A DNA stretch of 64,000 bases from Mikania micrantha (taxonomy: Eukaryota; Streptophyta; Magnoliopsida; Asterales; Asteraceae): NCBI GenBank assembly GCA_009363875.1, contig CM018690.1, positions 12,059,971-12,123,970 of the forward strand, given 5' to 3'. Position 1 is the first letter of the stretch; each line of letters begins with the position of its first letter. A program made the position numbers and the translations under genes. The notes beneath the pieces were generated by a model. The model was not told the DNA's origin, did not search any database, and was given only the letters and a program-made list of their open reading frames with translations. Positions 43,823 to 54,508 of the stretch are shown piece after piece.

Positions 43823-46800
43823 TCAATCTGAATCAGTATTGGTTTCATCATCATCACTTGTGCTATCATCACCGACCCACGGGTTGTGAAACTGCTGGAG
43901 CCTTTCACACATCACTCTAACATCACCATTCAACTCCACATTCCAACAACCTTCAATGTCAAGATAAGTGAGTAGCTTACAAGTTGTGACGATTTCAAGC
44001 AGACCCGGATCACCAAACTGACCGAAGCAAAGCTCAATGTGATACAGATTCGGCATAGTGTCAGCTATGGCTTTGGCTTCAGAATCATCAGTAGCAGGGA
44101 AGCCGTCAGTGATTGGAGGCATGTTTCTTCTCAGGTGAATCAATGTGTCGCATCGCCTGCCGAATGCCGCGAGTCCTTTGCTTGTGATCCTGAAGCAATA
44201 GCTGACATCCAAGACTCTGAGATTTGGGAGCGGCGTTAGGTGCTTCAACACCATTTGGTCAGTGATAGTACTTGTTGGGATTTGCAGCTCTTTAAGAAAA
44301 CTTCCGCTGGCAAATTAAAATATAAGAAGAATTTCAATGCAATAAGATGCAAAAATGTAAACAGGCCGAACACCTCCTGAAATACTCGAGATCAGCCTGC
44401 ACTTGACTTGACTCGGCTCAACTCGTTTGCATCTGGATAAATGCTTTTGAATTTTAGAGTTATCTACTAGAAATATGCAATGTCAATTTTTACTTATGGA
44501 AAAGTATTTTTTAACAATACTTTTTTACTGTAAATCATGTCGATCATTGTAAAAATTTAAATCCATGTTACTTATGGGAGAACAATCACCAGTCATGTTA
44601 CTAGACTACAAGCTTATAAGCTTAAATCATTTAAATAAGAAAGTTAAAAAAGAGACTAAACGACGTAATTAAACATCTTTCAAAGCGTTTTTTTATATAT
44701 AACATCAATTGTTGTATTTAAAATATTAAAAACTATAAATTAATAATCTACCTACTCTAATAATACGTGACCCGGGCCATTGGGATATGAAGAAAATGCA
44801 ACCCTTTTGACCCGTCTATTTTCCCCTTCTACATTAAACGATGTGATAGCAGAACCCATGACATCACAAATGGTGATATTCGATCCGAACCACGTACGTA
44901 CGTGCTGAACCACCATTGATGTGAAGCAGGGGCGGCCCAAGGAAGGGCAAACCCGACCTCCGTTCGGGGCCCATTTTTTTAGGGGCACAATATTTTTAGT
45001 ATATATATATATATATTAATTTAAATGAGAACTAACAAGTTACAGAGAACTAAAAAAACTATTTATAAACATTTAAGAAGTATAGAAAGAAAGTAATTTC
45101 GTTTAAAAGTATAGGAAGTTACTTTCATACCCTTTAAACTAGGGTGCTCATCGGTTTGGTTAACGGTGTATTTGGCTCAATTTAATCGGTTTTCAATTTT
45201 TTTCCATGTTCGAAAACCGAACCAAATTTGTGAAGTGGTTCAATTCGGTTTCGGTTAAAAAGTAAATAAACAGGTTAAAAACTGAATAAACCGAATTCAA
45301 TCAAATAAACCAATTATAACAAAATAAACCGGTTAAAAACCAAATAAATCGATCCGAATAAACCAAATTCAACCGAATGTATTATTAATAAAATAATAAA
45401 TTTAAATCTCAATTTGGTTTAATTTGTTAACCGAAAAAACCGAACAATCCGAAATCAAAAGAAATTCGGAACCGATAACCGAAATGAAAACCGAAATTAA
45501 AAACTCGGGAAGTGGTTCGATTCGGTTCGGTTTCGGCTGAAACTGAAGAAACCAATTAAAAACCTAATAAACAGGTTAAAAACCGATTAAACCGATCCGT
45601 ATAAACTGAATTCAGTCGAATAAAACCGAACAAACCAAATTCAAAAACTTTTGGAACTGACAACCGAACCGAAAATCGAAATTCAAAATTCGGATACGGT
45701 TAGGAACCGAACCGAAAACAGAATTTAGAATTCGGTTTTGTTTTTCCAGTCATGAATACGATTCGGTTTTCGGTTTTGAACGGTTTTCAGTTTTTTTAAA
45801 CACCCGTACTTTAATATTTGAAATCACTAGGGGCCTTTTTTTCCGGCTCGTCCTGGGCACGTTAATTTTCAGGGCTGCCCCTGATGTGAAGTTGCCATAT
45901 ATTAAGATCAAAACCACTCGATTAAGCAAATATTCACCCAAAGTTGTTTATATAATTAATAATGTTAATACTAACAATAATGATAATAACATTTCTCTTG
46001 TAACATCAATATGAAAACAAATGCCTACTTTTAATTAGAATATTAATTAAGAAATCGGTAATTTACGTTTATAAAAATTATACAAGTTAAGAAACCAAAA
46101 GATTGACAACTTCAAATTAATGCATCACAATCATGTATGTATACATTCATCAAGGACTTTCCTTCAAAAATTGGGTTCCTTTTCTTAATATTTTTTATGC
46201 TTATAGTAAAAAAAATATGGTATAAATTCTTAAAAAACATAAAATTATATTAATTTTCCTCTATCTACATAAGTTACTTATTTGTCTATAATAATTCATA
46301 ATTACAATTGATCAATAATAATTATAATGTTCACTTTCGTTACCAAATGCGATCATAGTAGCATAATCATCAAAGATTGCACTTGATTGTAAATTTTTTA
46401 TTATTATGCCAGTAGGATTGGCCTAAGAATGAAAGTAAAATTTGAGATTATTATTGATCAAACTACCCGTATTGATTATTATCAACTAACTAGTTATCAT
46501 TTGGATTATGAAATACCAATTTATATTAAGGAATTGATATACATGTAAACAATAATGATATAAACAAATAATATTAAAAAGTACAATATTTGATGGTGAT
46601 ATTTTATAACTATTTCACTCTTTATCAATCCTATTAATTAGCTTGTTTATTTTATTTTATTACTAAAAAATTGTTGAGGCAATTCACTCATGACACTAAT
46701 AAAATAATTATTCTAACATCAACGAAGGTGAAACAAAAATGAAATATAATTATTTGGAAAAAAAAAAAAGAGATAACCCTAAATAAATTCTCTCACTCCT

Positions 46801-47828
46801 TGTTTTCTAATTAAGTCCTAAAACATTATAATAATTAAAATCAACTGAATGATTAGGACTCAAAAACTTGAGTGTCCTAGATCATTGCCTCAAAGTTTTT
46901 AGGAGCCGGCGTCCATCCATATTCACCTCATCAAACCTAGAACTAACTATATTCTAGACACAAATAATAATTAAAAAAAACACAAATGCAAACATATAAT
47001 TAAATAAATGCTTGTTTCTTGAGGTGCACGTAACCATTAACCAGGATCATGAAGGTCCAAACACCTTCACTACCAAGTTAATAAAACCATGCATATATAA
47101 AATTTGATTCACAAATCATACCTAAACTTATGAAACATACATTTTAACATGACCTCAACTACTGCGAATATATATTGATTCATTTTTATTACAGAAAACT
47201 TATAAAAAAAACATCAAAATCACAGGATATATCCCGGACACTTTTTGTTAAAATCAACACTTAAAATGATTTTTAAAAAATTTATAAAATCAACTCATCA
47301 ATGATCAAACCAAGAACAGACGTACTACAATATTTTACAAACGTACAAACAATAATATAAAAGCCAAATTAATGTAACATATACAAGCTCTTGTTCCTTG
47401 AGGCTCAAGTTACCATGCATTAATGCATATATTAACCAGGAAGATGAATATACGATGCAAACGGATAAATGATTGTTTCTTGAGGTGCAAGTAACATACC
47501 AATGAGCCACATGGAAGAACGCCGATTCACCAATGCGGTAGACCGACAGTCGTTCAACACTATACTTGCTTCGTCGCACCAGCTTCCTCACCAAGAGGTC
47601 CACGTCAAGACCGTCGATGCGTCCACGACACCAGGCCTTCAAATCCACCTCAGACCAGCAGTACGGCCCCAAAACCACCTCCCTCCACCCTTTACAGACA
47701 AGCGTCACGGCTCGAACCATTTGATCAACGGGCTTGATCCTTACGAAAATGAGAGCTAGTATCTCCGGGTTTAACCCGTCCCATCTCCGCCACTCCGCCG
47801 TGGTTTCATGATCGCCGGTGGATGCCAT
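43823..47828 (-). CDS. F-box/LRR protein, FBW2-like
   Basis: Two exons on the minus strand, 47828-47500 and 44306-43823, join in phase (TG|C, GT-AG) to give 270 residues. The N-terminus has an F-box: 'RRWDGLNPEILALIFVRI', then 'VCKGWREVVLGPYCWSEVD'. The exon join gives 'FFHVAHCGSFLKELQIP'. The C-terminal part has leucine-rich-like repeats ('LPNLRVLDVSYC', 'LTYLDIEGCWNVEL') with the family hallmark 'RNMPP' and 'AIADTMPNLYHIELC', and ends in an acidic tail. The order and spacing match plant FBW2-type F-box proteins, substrate receptors of SCF ubiquitin ligases; Arabidopsis FBW2 targets AGO1. The start is the first ATG in frame. Intron 1 is 3.2 kb and holds a hAT. No frame break is seen. The exact paralogue is uncertain. 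Confidence 0.88.
44927..45883. mobile_element. hAT-type element in the F-box gene intron
   Basis: The ends 'caggggcggccc' and 'gggctgcccctg' are inverted repeats, flanked by perfect 8-bp ATGTGAAG (44919-44926 and 45884-45891). It shares terminal sequence with the element at 48373-50532 (for example 'gggcaaacccgacctccgt'). The interior from about 45140 to 45800 is a degenerate 'aaaccgaa' / 'ttcggttt' repeat block, probably a second nested element. No transposase is present. Confidence 0.93.
45884..47499. other. Remaining intron of the F-box gene
   Basis: AT-rich with no convincing exon. Short repeats of 'cttgttccttgaggctcaag' and 'gtttcttgaggtgcaagtaac' occur near 47390-47490 and 47015-47035, just inside the donor site. 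They may be a small intron-internal repeat. Confidence 0.6.
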
Positions 47829-48372
47829 CGCCTTTTTCTTGTTGCTCACTTTGCGTTGGAGAGATTTGTGAAAATGGAACCCCACTTTGTTTCTGGGTTG
47901 GCCAGTTTTTCGTGACGTTTTTGCAGAGGTGAGAGAGTGTGTAGATGTGAAATGGATTTTTGACACGTTGCAGATGTGTGATCCGACGGCTGGTAATGAA
48001 ACGACGCATGAAAAACGAAATATTGTGTGCTTTTTTTTTATTTTAATTTTATTTAAAGGCTAATTAAGTAAAAAGTTGTATTATCTAGCTAAGAAAGATA
48101 TAAACTATACCTCGCCGATAATGAGTGATTTACACGTTGAGGTCAAATGCTTTTTAAAGAAAAGCTAAGAGAGATATAAACTAGTATTTTTAATATCAAA
48201 TTCCTACATCTTCAATTGTCGTGATGAAAAAAAATATATAAAAACGTGATATAAAATATAAATGTTTGTAAATATTGTTGATCATCTCTTGTACTATAAC
48301 CATAAAAACATATTCAACTCGTAGAAAATTTTAAACTTCTTGGTAGACATTGATCGTTTCAATGGATTAACA
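47829..48372 (-). promoter_or_regulatory. Upstream region of the F-box gene
   Basis: The 5' leader and promoter probably lie here, between the ATG and the hAT that starts at 48373. The first ~190 bp has GC content like transcribed sequence and the rest is AT-rich. The frame stays open upstream of the ATG but contains no other ATG in frame. I cannot place a TATA box with confidence. Confidence 0.4.
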
Positions 48373-48611
48373 CAGGGGCGGCCCGGGGGAGGGGCAAACC
48401 CGACCTCCGTCCCGGGCCCAATTTTTCGAGGGGCACATTTTTATATATGTATTTATATATATACTAGGTTATAAACCCGAGTATTACACGGGTTTGAGTA
48501 ACAAATAACTCAGTTAAATATATTTATGATGAATTACGTAATCAATCGTATATAAATACATTTTATAATTACAAATACAATTTATAAATTTCTAAAACTT
48601 CTTTATATATG

Positions 48612-48641
<30 letters not shown>

Positions 48642-48646
<5 letters not shown>

Positions 48647-50100
48647 GAGGGATATTCTAAGAAGGCAAAAAACCATGAGAAGTGTGAGAAGCCATGAGAA
48701 TGTGACACGTGTATTTTAGGGTAAAGGGTATAAACGTCAACACATAAATGGAGGCTGCACATGCAAGTCACATGTTAATTCCACCAAAATTTTTAAACGT
48801 ATGTAACTATTTTATACGTTAAATTTTTTTTAAAAAAAATTACACCATAAAATCACAAATTTCTTTACCTTTCTAACGAGTATAATATTGTTATATTTAA
48901 CAATAGAAAAAGAACAAACCTGATTGTTCTTGAAACTTGTGCGTTTTTATGGTGTTTTCATATTGTTTGTGAAACTAGACGTTTTATGGTGTTTTGAACA
49001 TGAACAAAACACAACGTTTTTTAATTGCGTCATTTACACATGACGTTTTATGGTGTTTCTGTACTGTGTAATTTTCACAGACATTTTATGGTGTTTTTGA
49101 ATTGTAATTTTATTTATGGTGTTTTTGAACTGTAATTTTATTTATGGTGTTTTTGAACTGTAATTTTATTCATGGTGTTTTTGGACTGTATAATTTTACA
49201 CATTGTGTTTTATGGCGTTTTTGAAAACTAAAAAACATGTCGCTCTAAACTTTGTGTTTTTACACATTTAAGTTTAAAACGTCATGTATAAAATGTTTAT
49301 GAACCAGGTGTTTTTGTTATGGTGTTTTTCAAATGTTTATGAAATATAGCGATTTATGGTGTTTTTAGTATTCAAAAACACCATAAAAATGCCTGGTCTT
49401 AGTTTCATGAATATCCGAACACAAAAACACCATAAAATGTTAACACCATAAACACAATAACATATCTTGAAAAAACGCCATAAACAATAAAATATCTCGA
49501 AAAAACATCATAAACTAAGTTAAAAACAACACGTACAAACTTAGGTGTTTATGGTGTTTTTCGTTTTCAAAAACACCAAAAAATGCCCTCTTTTAGTTTT
49601 ATTAATACGCAAACACCAAAAAATAACATAAAATTTTAACATCATAAACACCATAAAATATCTTTGAAAACACCATAAAACATACATATGTGTAAAAAAC
49701 ACCATAAAAGATCAGTTTCGTATATATTGGAAAAACACCATAAACATATGGTTCGTGAAACTCATTTTAGGTTGTTATTTTAATTTTAAAAAATATACTA
49801 ATATTATAATCATTAGAAAGATAAAAAAATGCTCGATTTTTTGGTGTAATTTTTTTAAAAAAATACTAACGTATAAAAAAGTTATGAACGTTTAAAAAAG
49901 ATGGAGAAAAATGCATGTGACTTGCATGTGCAGGTTTTTGGCTAGATCTTCCAATTCTACCCCTACTGGTGGTTTTAACTTATAAGTATTTACGAAAATA
50001 CCACTAAATTGATATCAACCACAAAACCAATTGATCTAATGGTTGAGATCTCTTCTCACACTTCTCATGGTTTTAAAACTTTTTAGCCAATCCTTATACT
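48642..50100. mobile_element. Large fold-back element with 'atggtgttttt' repeats
   Basis: The outer parts pair: 'aaaccatgagaagtgtgagaag' is mirrored by the reverse complement near 50050, and 'gcacatgcaagtcacatg' by 'catgtgacttgcatgtgc' near 49915. The left half holds about ten copies of 'ttatggtgttttt' and the right half about as many 'aaaaacaccataaa', so the whole 1.46 kb can fold on itself. Three adjacent copies at about 49110-49200 form a 30-31 bp tandem repeat. Both ends abut TA microsatellites, so the target was a TA tract. No gene is present. Confidence 0.8.
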
Positions 50101-50366
50101 ATATATATATATATATATATATTATTGTATTTTTAAAATAAAAAAAAAAAGAAACTACTAGTTCATAATTGGATAGAAGCTTGACCCACTAAAATACCCA
50201 AAAAAATTGGGCCCATTTCATTTCTCAAAAGCCCTTTATCCTAACCGGCTCCATGGACGCTCACGTTCAAGAAATTGAAATTCAAAATCCCAAGAAATTG
50301 GGCCCATGGATTTACAGTTTACTGATTATTGAATGACTGATTTAGGAAAAATACGGAAATTGGGAC

Positions 50367-50450
50367 CGCCACCAGGGGCTCTGCCCCTTGGACCCCGCCA
50401 GGGGCGCTGCCCCTAGGACCCCGCAAGGGGGCGCGGCCCCCTTGACCCCC
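50367..50450. repeat. GC-rich palindromic tandem repeat
   Basis: Three units of the type 'aggggc.ctgccccttggaccccgc' follow each other, each containing a small palindrome (aggggcNctgcccct). The composition contrasts sharply with the AT-rich surroundings. It lies inside the hAT at 48373-50532. Confidence 0.85.
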
Positions 50451-50540
50451 GCTTGGTCAGGAGCTTTGAATGCGTTAGGCGCCTTTTTTCCCCGATTCGC
50501 CCTGGGCACCCAATTTCTCAGGGCCGCCCATGGATTAACA

Positions 50541-51210
50541 TATATCTAAATCTAAAATATATTAGTAGTCGAGCTTTTGTCACATAAATAAAGAAATTAT
50601 AGAAAAAAGAAATTAAATCAATTCACCGTAAACACATCAAACAACCTTTAATTTCATGACATTAAAGGTAGGGGCGTAAGTCAGTGACTGAGCTCAGCGA
50701 AGTGAGAGGGAGGTGAAAAACTTTGAAACCGAGAATACATGTTAATTTTTTTAAGGCGAGGAGGACGAAACCATTATTTTTAACTAAAAATAACATTTTG
50801 GCCGAAAAATTGACACTACGAACGGAAAAAAAGGAGGGTCATCCCTCCGTCCTGCCCCTATAAAACTTCGCCCTTGGCGTAAGTGTTCCCACACTACCCA
50901 GATTTGGCGCCGCAACCCTATTACAACACAACTTTGATACTCATAAGGTTAAATTCAATCAAGAGGAGTAGAAAATGTGTTAATGTGATGGTCGCTCATG
51001 AATAATTTAATAAAATTGATATTTACATATTTTCTTAAATCATGCTTTAAAAGCATTGTATATTATGCAATAAAATTTTGTACATTAGAAAAATATACAA
51101 TTTTTCAAGTTAGAAAGAAAATATGTAATTTTCCCTTTATAAAACACTTTTATGAAACTTTATAACAATTCTAAGTTTATGAAAATAAGTGTCAATAGCC
51201 TGTTTTGACG
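50541..51210. other. Non-coding, probable hAT remnant
   Basis: From about 50670 ('taggggcgtaagtc') to about 50860 ('cctgcccctataaaacttcgccc') there are weak inverted ends like those of other hAT elements here. I could not find a target duplication. The rest is AT-rich and without genes. Confidence 0.45.
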
Positions 51211-51730
51211 TAGGGCTGTCATAACGGGTCAGACACGACCCGTTAAGACACAACACGTTAAGACACGAAACATGAACTGATTAGGCACGAACATGACACG
51301 AATTCTTATCGTGTCTATTTTTTCAAACATGAACACGACCCGTTAAAAACATGTAAACACGAAAAGACCCGTTAAGGAACCTATTAACAGTTAAAATTAT
51401 AAATGACCTGCTAAAGAATCTGTTAAAAACCCGTTAAAAAACCTATTAAGGAACCTGTTAAAGAACTAGGGTTAGACAATTAGAAATTTTTTAAAACTAA
51501 TCGGTTACCTATATGACCATATATTTTATTATATTAATAATTTTAAATTTTAAACAGGTCTTAACAGGTCTTAATTGATCTTAACAGGTCTTAACGGCTC
51601 TTAGCGGATTTTACCTGTTTAGACACAAAAAATAAACATGTCTTAACGTGTTAATCTGTTTTAGACACGAAACATGTTAAATTCGTGTCGTGTCGTGTTA
51701 ACGTGTTCGTTTCTGAAATTGTCAGCCCTA
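51211..51730. mobile_element. hAT-like element made of 'cgttaagacacg' repeats
   Basis: The ends 'tagggctgtc' and 'gacagcccta' (reverse of 'gtcagcccta') match the termini of the element at 40411-40971. The interior is 'acacgacccgttaagacac' type repeats on the left and 'gtgtcgtgttaacgtg' on the right, with an AT-rich middle. TGTTTTG lies near both ends (51201-51207 and 51731-51737), with a 3-bp offset on the left, so the target duplication is not clean. Confidence 0.75.
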
Positions 51731-51799
51731 TGTTTTGTTACTATGTGATTGATTCTTACAAATTAAAAGTGATTATTAATTGAGCCTAACGTCATTGTT

Positions 51800-52014
51800 C
51801 TTTTTGAACAACTTCAGGCTGAACGACTGATTTAATTTCAAATGGACACACATCTAAGGGTAGGTCCAGTCGTCACCCTTCCACCCAATAGATAAGCGGG
51901 AACGGATAAATCCGTAAACCCTCTCCTCTGCTTAACTTTGAACCCCTGACCTTAATACGATGCACCTTCTCCCCTTCATCGCAATACTACTAGGCTAGAA
52001 GCCTTTTGCTTCCT
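51800..52014 (-). mobile_element. tRNA-derived SINE
   Basis: Read on the minus strand it has 'ctagcctagtagtattgcg' (A box), 'ggtcaggggttcaaagtt' (B box) and a tail 'gttgttcaaaaag'. Target duplications 51788-51799 and 52015-52026 (aaYgtcattgtt) match at 11 of 12. Confidence 0.8.
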
Positions 52015-52026
52015 AATGTCATTGTT

Positions 52027-54210
52027 GATTAACATTTACAAACATGATAGCGTTTTTTTATCCCTAAAAAGTCACAATTAGATGGCAGCAAGAGTTAAAA
52101 ATTCTTCAAAGAAAAAAACGTTTAGCACGTTAATTAAGCGTTTTCTATTCCCACAATATAATTTAAAGCGTTACAAAGGAGACATGTTAAAGTGCATTTT
52201 TTTTGTGGGATGCAAAGTGAAAATACATGCATACAAAAAAACGCTGCTAATTTTCATTTCTTACTTAATATTAATTAAATATGTAACTTATTCATATCTC
52301 ATTGATACCTACTCGTTACCATTTAGAGTTGGCGATATGATTTGTGAAAACCAAACTGTTTGACATGCAATTTAGTTTGTTTATTCCTTTAAAATCCACC
52401 TACAATAGAAGCGCACAAATCGTTTAATTGGCCGTCAATAATTGGTTTTTAATAACCGAACCTGTTATAAGCCAACCAAATATTGACTGGTTTTGACCAT
52501 AACCAGGTCGATTAAAAATTAGTTTTTATATTGCAAAACCTAGAAGTAATAACCAAGCCGAACCTGTTAACTGGTCTAAAACCGTTTTTTACTCGATTTA
52601 TTAATATATTTATATTAAGAGCATGTTTGGGATTGTTTATTAAGTTTAAAAGGACTTTTTGTTAAAAATGTTTATTAATTTATAGCTTTTTGAAATAAAG
52701 TTTTTAAAAATATATTTAGATTAACTTTTGTGTATGAAAAGTCAATAATTCATTGTTTGGGTATGTAAATTCTCACAAAAATTAACAGACTATAATCATT
52801 AAAAGTTAATAAACACTTCTAAAATTTACAAAAAGTAGCTTTTAAAAATGATTTTTTAATATTACTCAAAAAGTTAAAATCAAAGTATTTCAAAGTATTA
52901 AAATCAAGGTCAACATCTTCGTTCCCTATTGAAATACTTGAGGTCGTATACAATGTTTGTTATATGTTTGATGATGAATCATATTTTTATAAATAATGAT
53001 TAAACACATATATATCTTTGAAAATAAAGATTACAATTATTTTTTGTATTTGATGTAAAATTTGGGACATTTATACCAAAATTAATCAAGCATTTCATCG
53101 ATTAATGTTTTCTACATCGGCAACGTTGAAAATTAAGTTCAATGTCATTATTGTTTATGAAAACAACATGTTTCATATATGTATAAAAGAATGTTCAATG
53201 CACAACCAATTTTGTAAGTAGATTATGTGAAAACCACAAAAAAACTACATAAAAACTTATATTGACCACTTTAAATGAGATACGAAGGACGATTTATTGT
53301 CACTAAAATAATAAAACTTAAAATGTTTTTATTTTTCATAATGCGTTACATTCTGTTATATGTGCTTAGAAATCGATCCCTCCATGCCAAAAAGACTGCA
53401 AATACTATAAACTAGAATCCCTACTCAATATCACGTGAGCACAAAATTTCTATTCCAAAAATAATGTTAAAAGGTCACCCAAGAACTGAAATTGCCTCAT
53501 CTAACCGTGTAACTGCATCCATGTCATACTCATAAATCTTGTATACTTAAATAGTAAATACAGACAAGTGGGTTACCCGTCACGTATTGCCACATGATTT
53601 CGAATATCAAGAGGCATACATAAAAACATGTCACAAAGACTTTCGCTCATATATAAAACCTTAAGGTTTACCTATCACAAAAATGATCTTCTCTCATTTA
53701 TAAAAGCTAACAAAATCCACTAAGAAGGCAAGTTGTAAGACAAATGAAACAAACAAACATAAACAAAAATTTTACGGGAGAAAGGTCGCCTAACCACCAA
53801 GACATAATTTAACCCATTTTTTTCATTTCTCAAGTCAATACTAATTATCTATCTAATAAAATGTTAGATAAAAAAAATTAAAATAAAAATAATGTCAATA
53901 TTCAATTGGCAGATCTTATGAATAGTTATGTCGTCATCAAGAACAGTGAGGCATGTCCCCATCGACCTCGAACCTAAATGAACCACAACTGGCAGCGTGG
54001 TGTGCGGCCGGCTCAACCCCAGCACTCTTCCCTTTCCTTCACGTCTGAATGATTCACACATCCTCAAGTCTGAATGGTTCAAGCCTCCATTCAGACATTT
54101 GGTTCCATTTAGATGTAGTTTTTTCACAAAACAAATGTTTTGAATCTGAACTATTCAAATTTAGGCATATTCAGATACTACCAAACAACCTCTTATCCTA
54201 TTATATTTTT
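52027..54210. other. Non-coding AT-rich interval
   Basis: No exon-like block or family match. 52435-52600 has 'aaccgaacctgttata' words like those of the degenerate-repeat hATs, but no ends are visible. The 93-codon frame at 52082 has no recognisable domain and I do not call it a gene. Confidence 0.55.
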
Positions 54211-54489
54211 TGTTATGAATTAAGAACAAATCGATTACAAGATACTTTGAACAAAACTTGAATCAAACTCAAATCAATTGAGACTTTATTATTCAATCGA
54301 TAAGGAATACAAAGAAAACACACCACCGAGAGAAAAATGACCTAACTTCTCATATATGTCTAACTAACAACTGATTAACAAACAATTAACAAACTAATCA
54401 CCATATTATCACTGACATACTTCAACTATCAGACTTGTACAACTTTTACCCTTCAACTAGTACATAGTTGACTTTTCCAACTTTCAACA
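54211..54489 (-). repeat. Copia 3' LTR
   Basis: Read on the minus strand it runs TGTTGAAAG to TTCATAACA. It contains a TATA-like 'acatatatgagag' and, about 75 nt later, 'aataataaag', which could serve as the polyadenylation signal. Confidence 0.95.
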
Positions 54490-54501
54490 ATCTCCACCTT
54501 T
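54490..54501 (-). promoter_or_regulatory. Copia polypurine tract
   Basis: On the minus strand 'aaggtggagatt' stands directly before the 3' LTR, where plus-strand synthesis is primed. Confidence 0.85.
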
Positions 54502-54508
54502 GGACAAG

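Larger units (their letters stand above)
48373..50532. mobile_element. hAT-type element carrying a nested fold-back
   Basis: The left end 'caggggcggcccggggg' and right end 'gggccgcccatg' are inverted repeats. The flanks are a perfect 8-bp GATTAACA (48365-48372 and 50533-50540). It shares its termini with 44927-45883. It lies 545 bp upstream of the F-box ATG. Most of its length is a nested inverted-repeat element (48642-50100). It also contains a GC-rich palindromic repeat near its right end. Confidence 0.9.

Noticed and set aside
44752..44988. 78-codon minus-strand ORF in the F-box intron as a possible exon
   Set aside because: It runs into the hAT at 44927, matches nothing in FBW2-type proteins, and exons 1 and 2 already join in phase without it.
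45140..45800. A separate nested transposon made of 'aaaccgaa' repeats
   Set aside because: Its left edge ('ctagggtgctcatcgg') and right edge ('aaacacccgtac') pair only weakly and I could not find a target duplication, so it is mentioned only within the enclosing hAT.
52082..52363. 93-codon plus-strand ORF as a small gene
   Set aside because: It has Lys/Ile/Tyr-rich composition typical of random AT-rich frames, no domain and no promoter or splice context.
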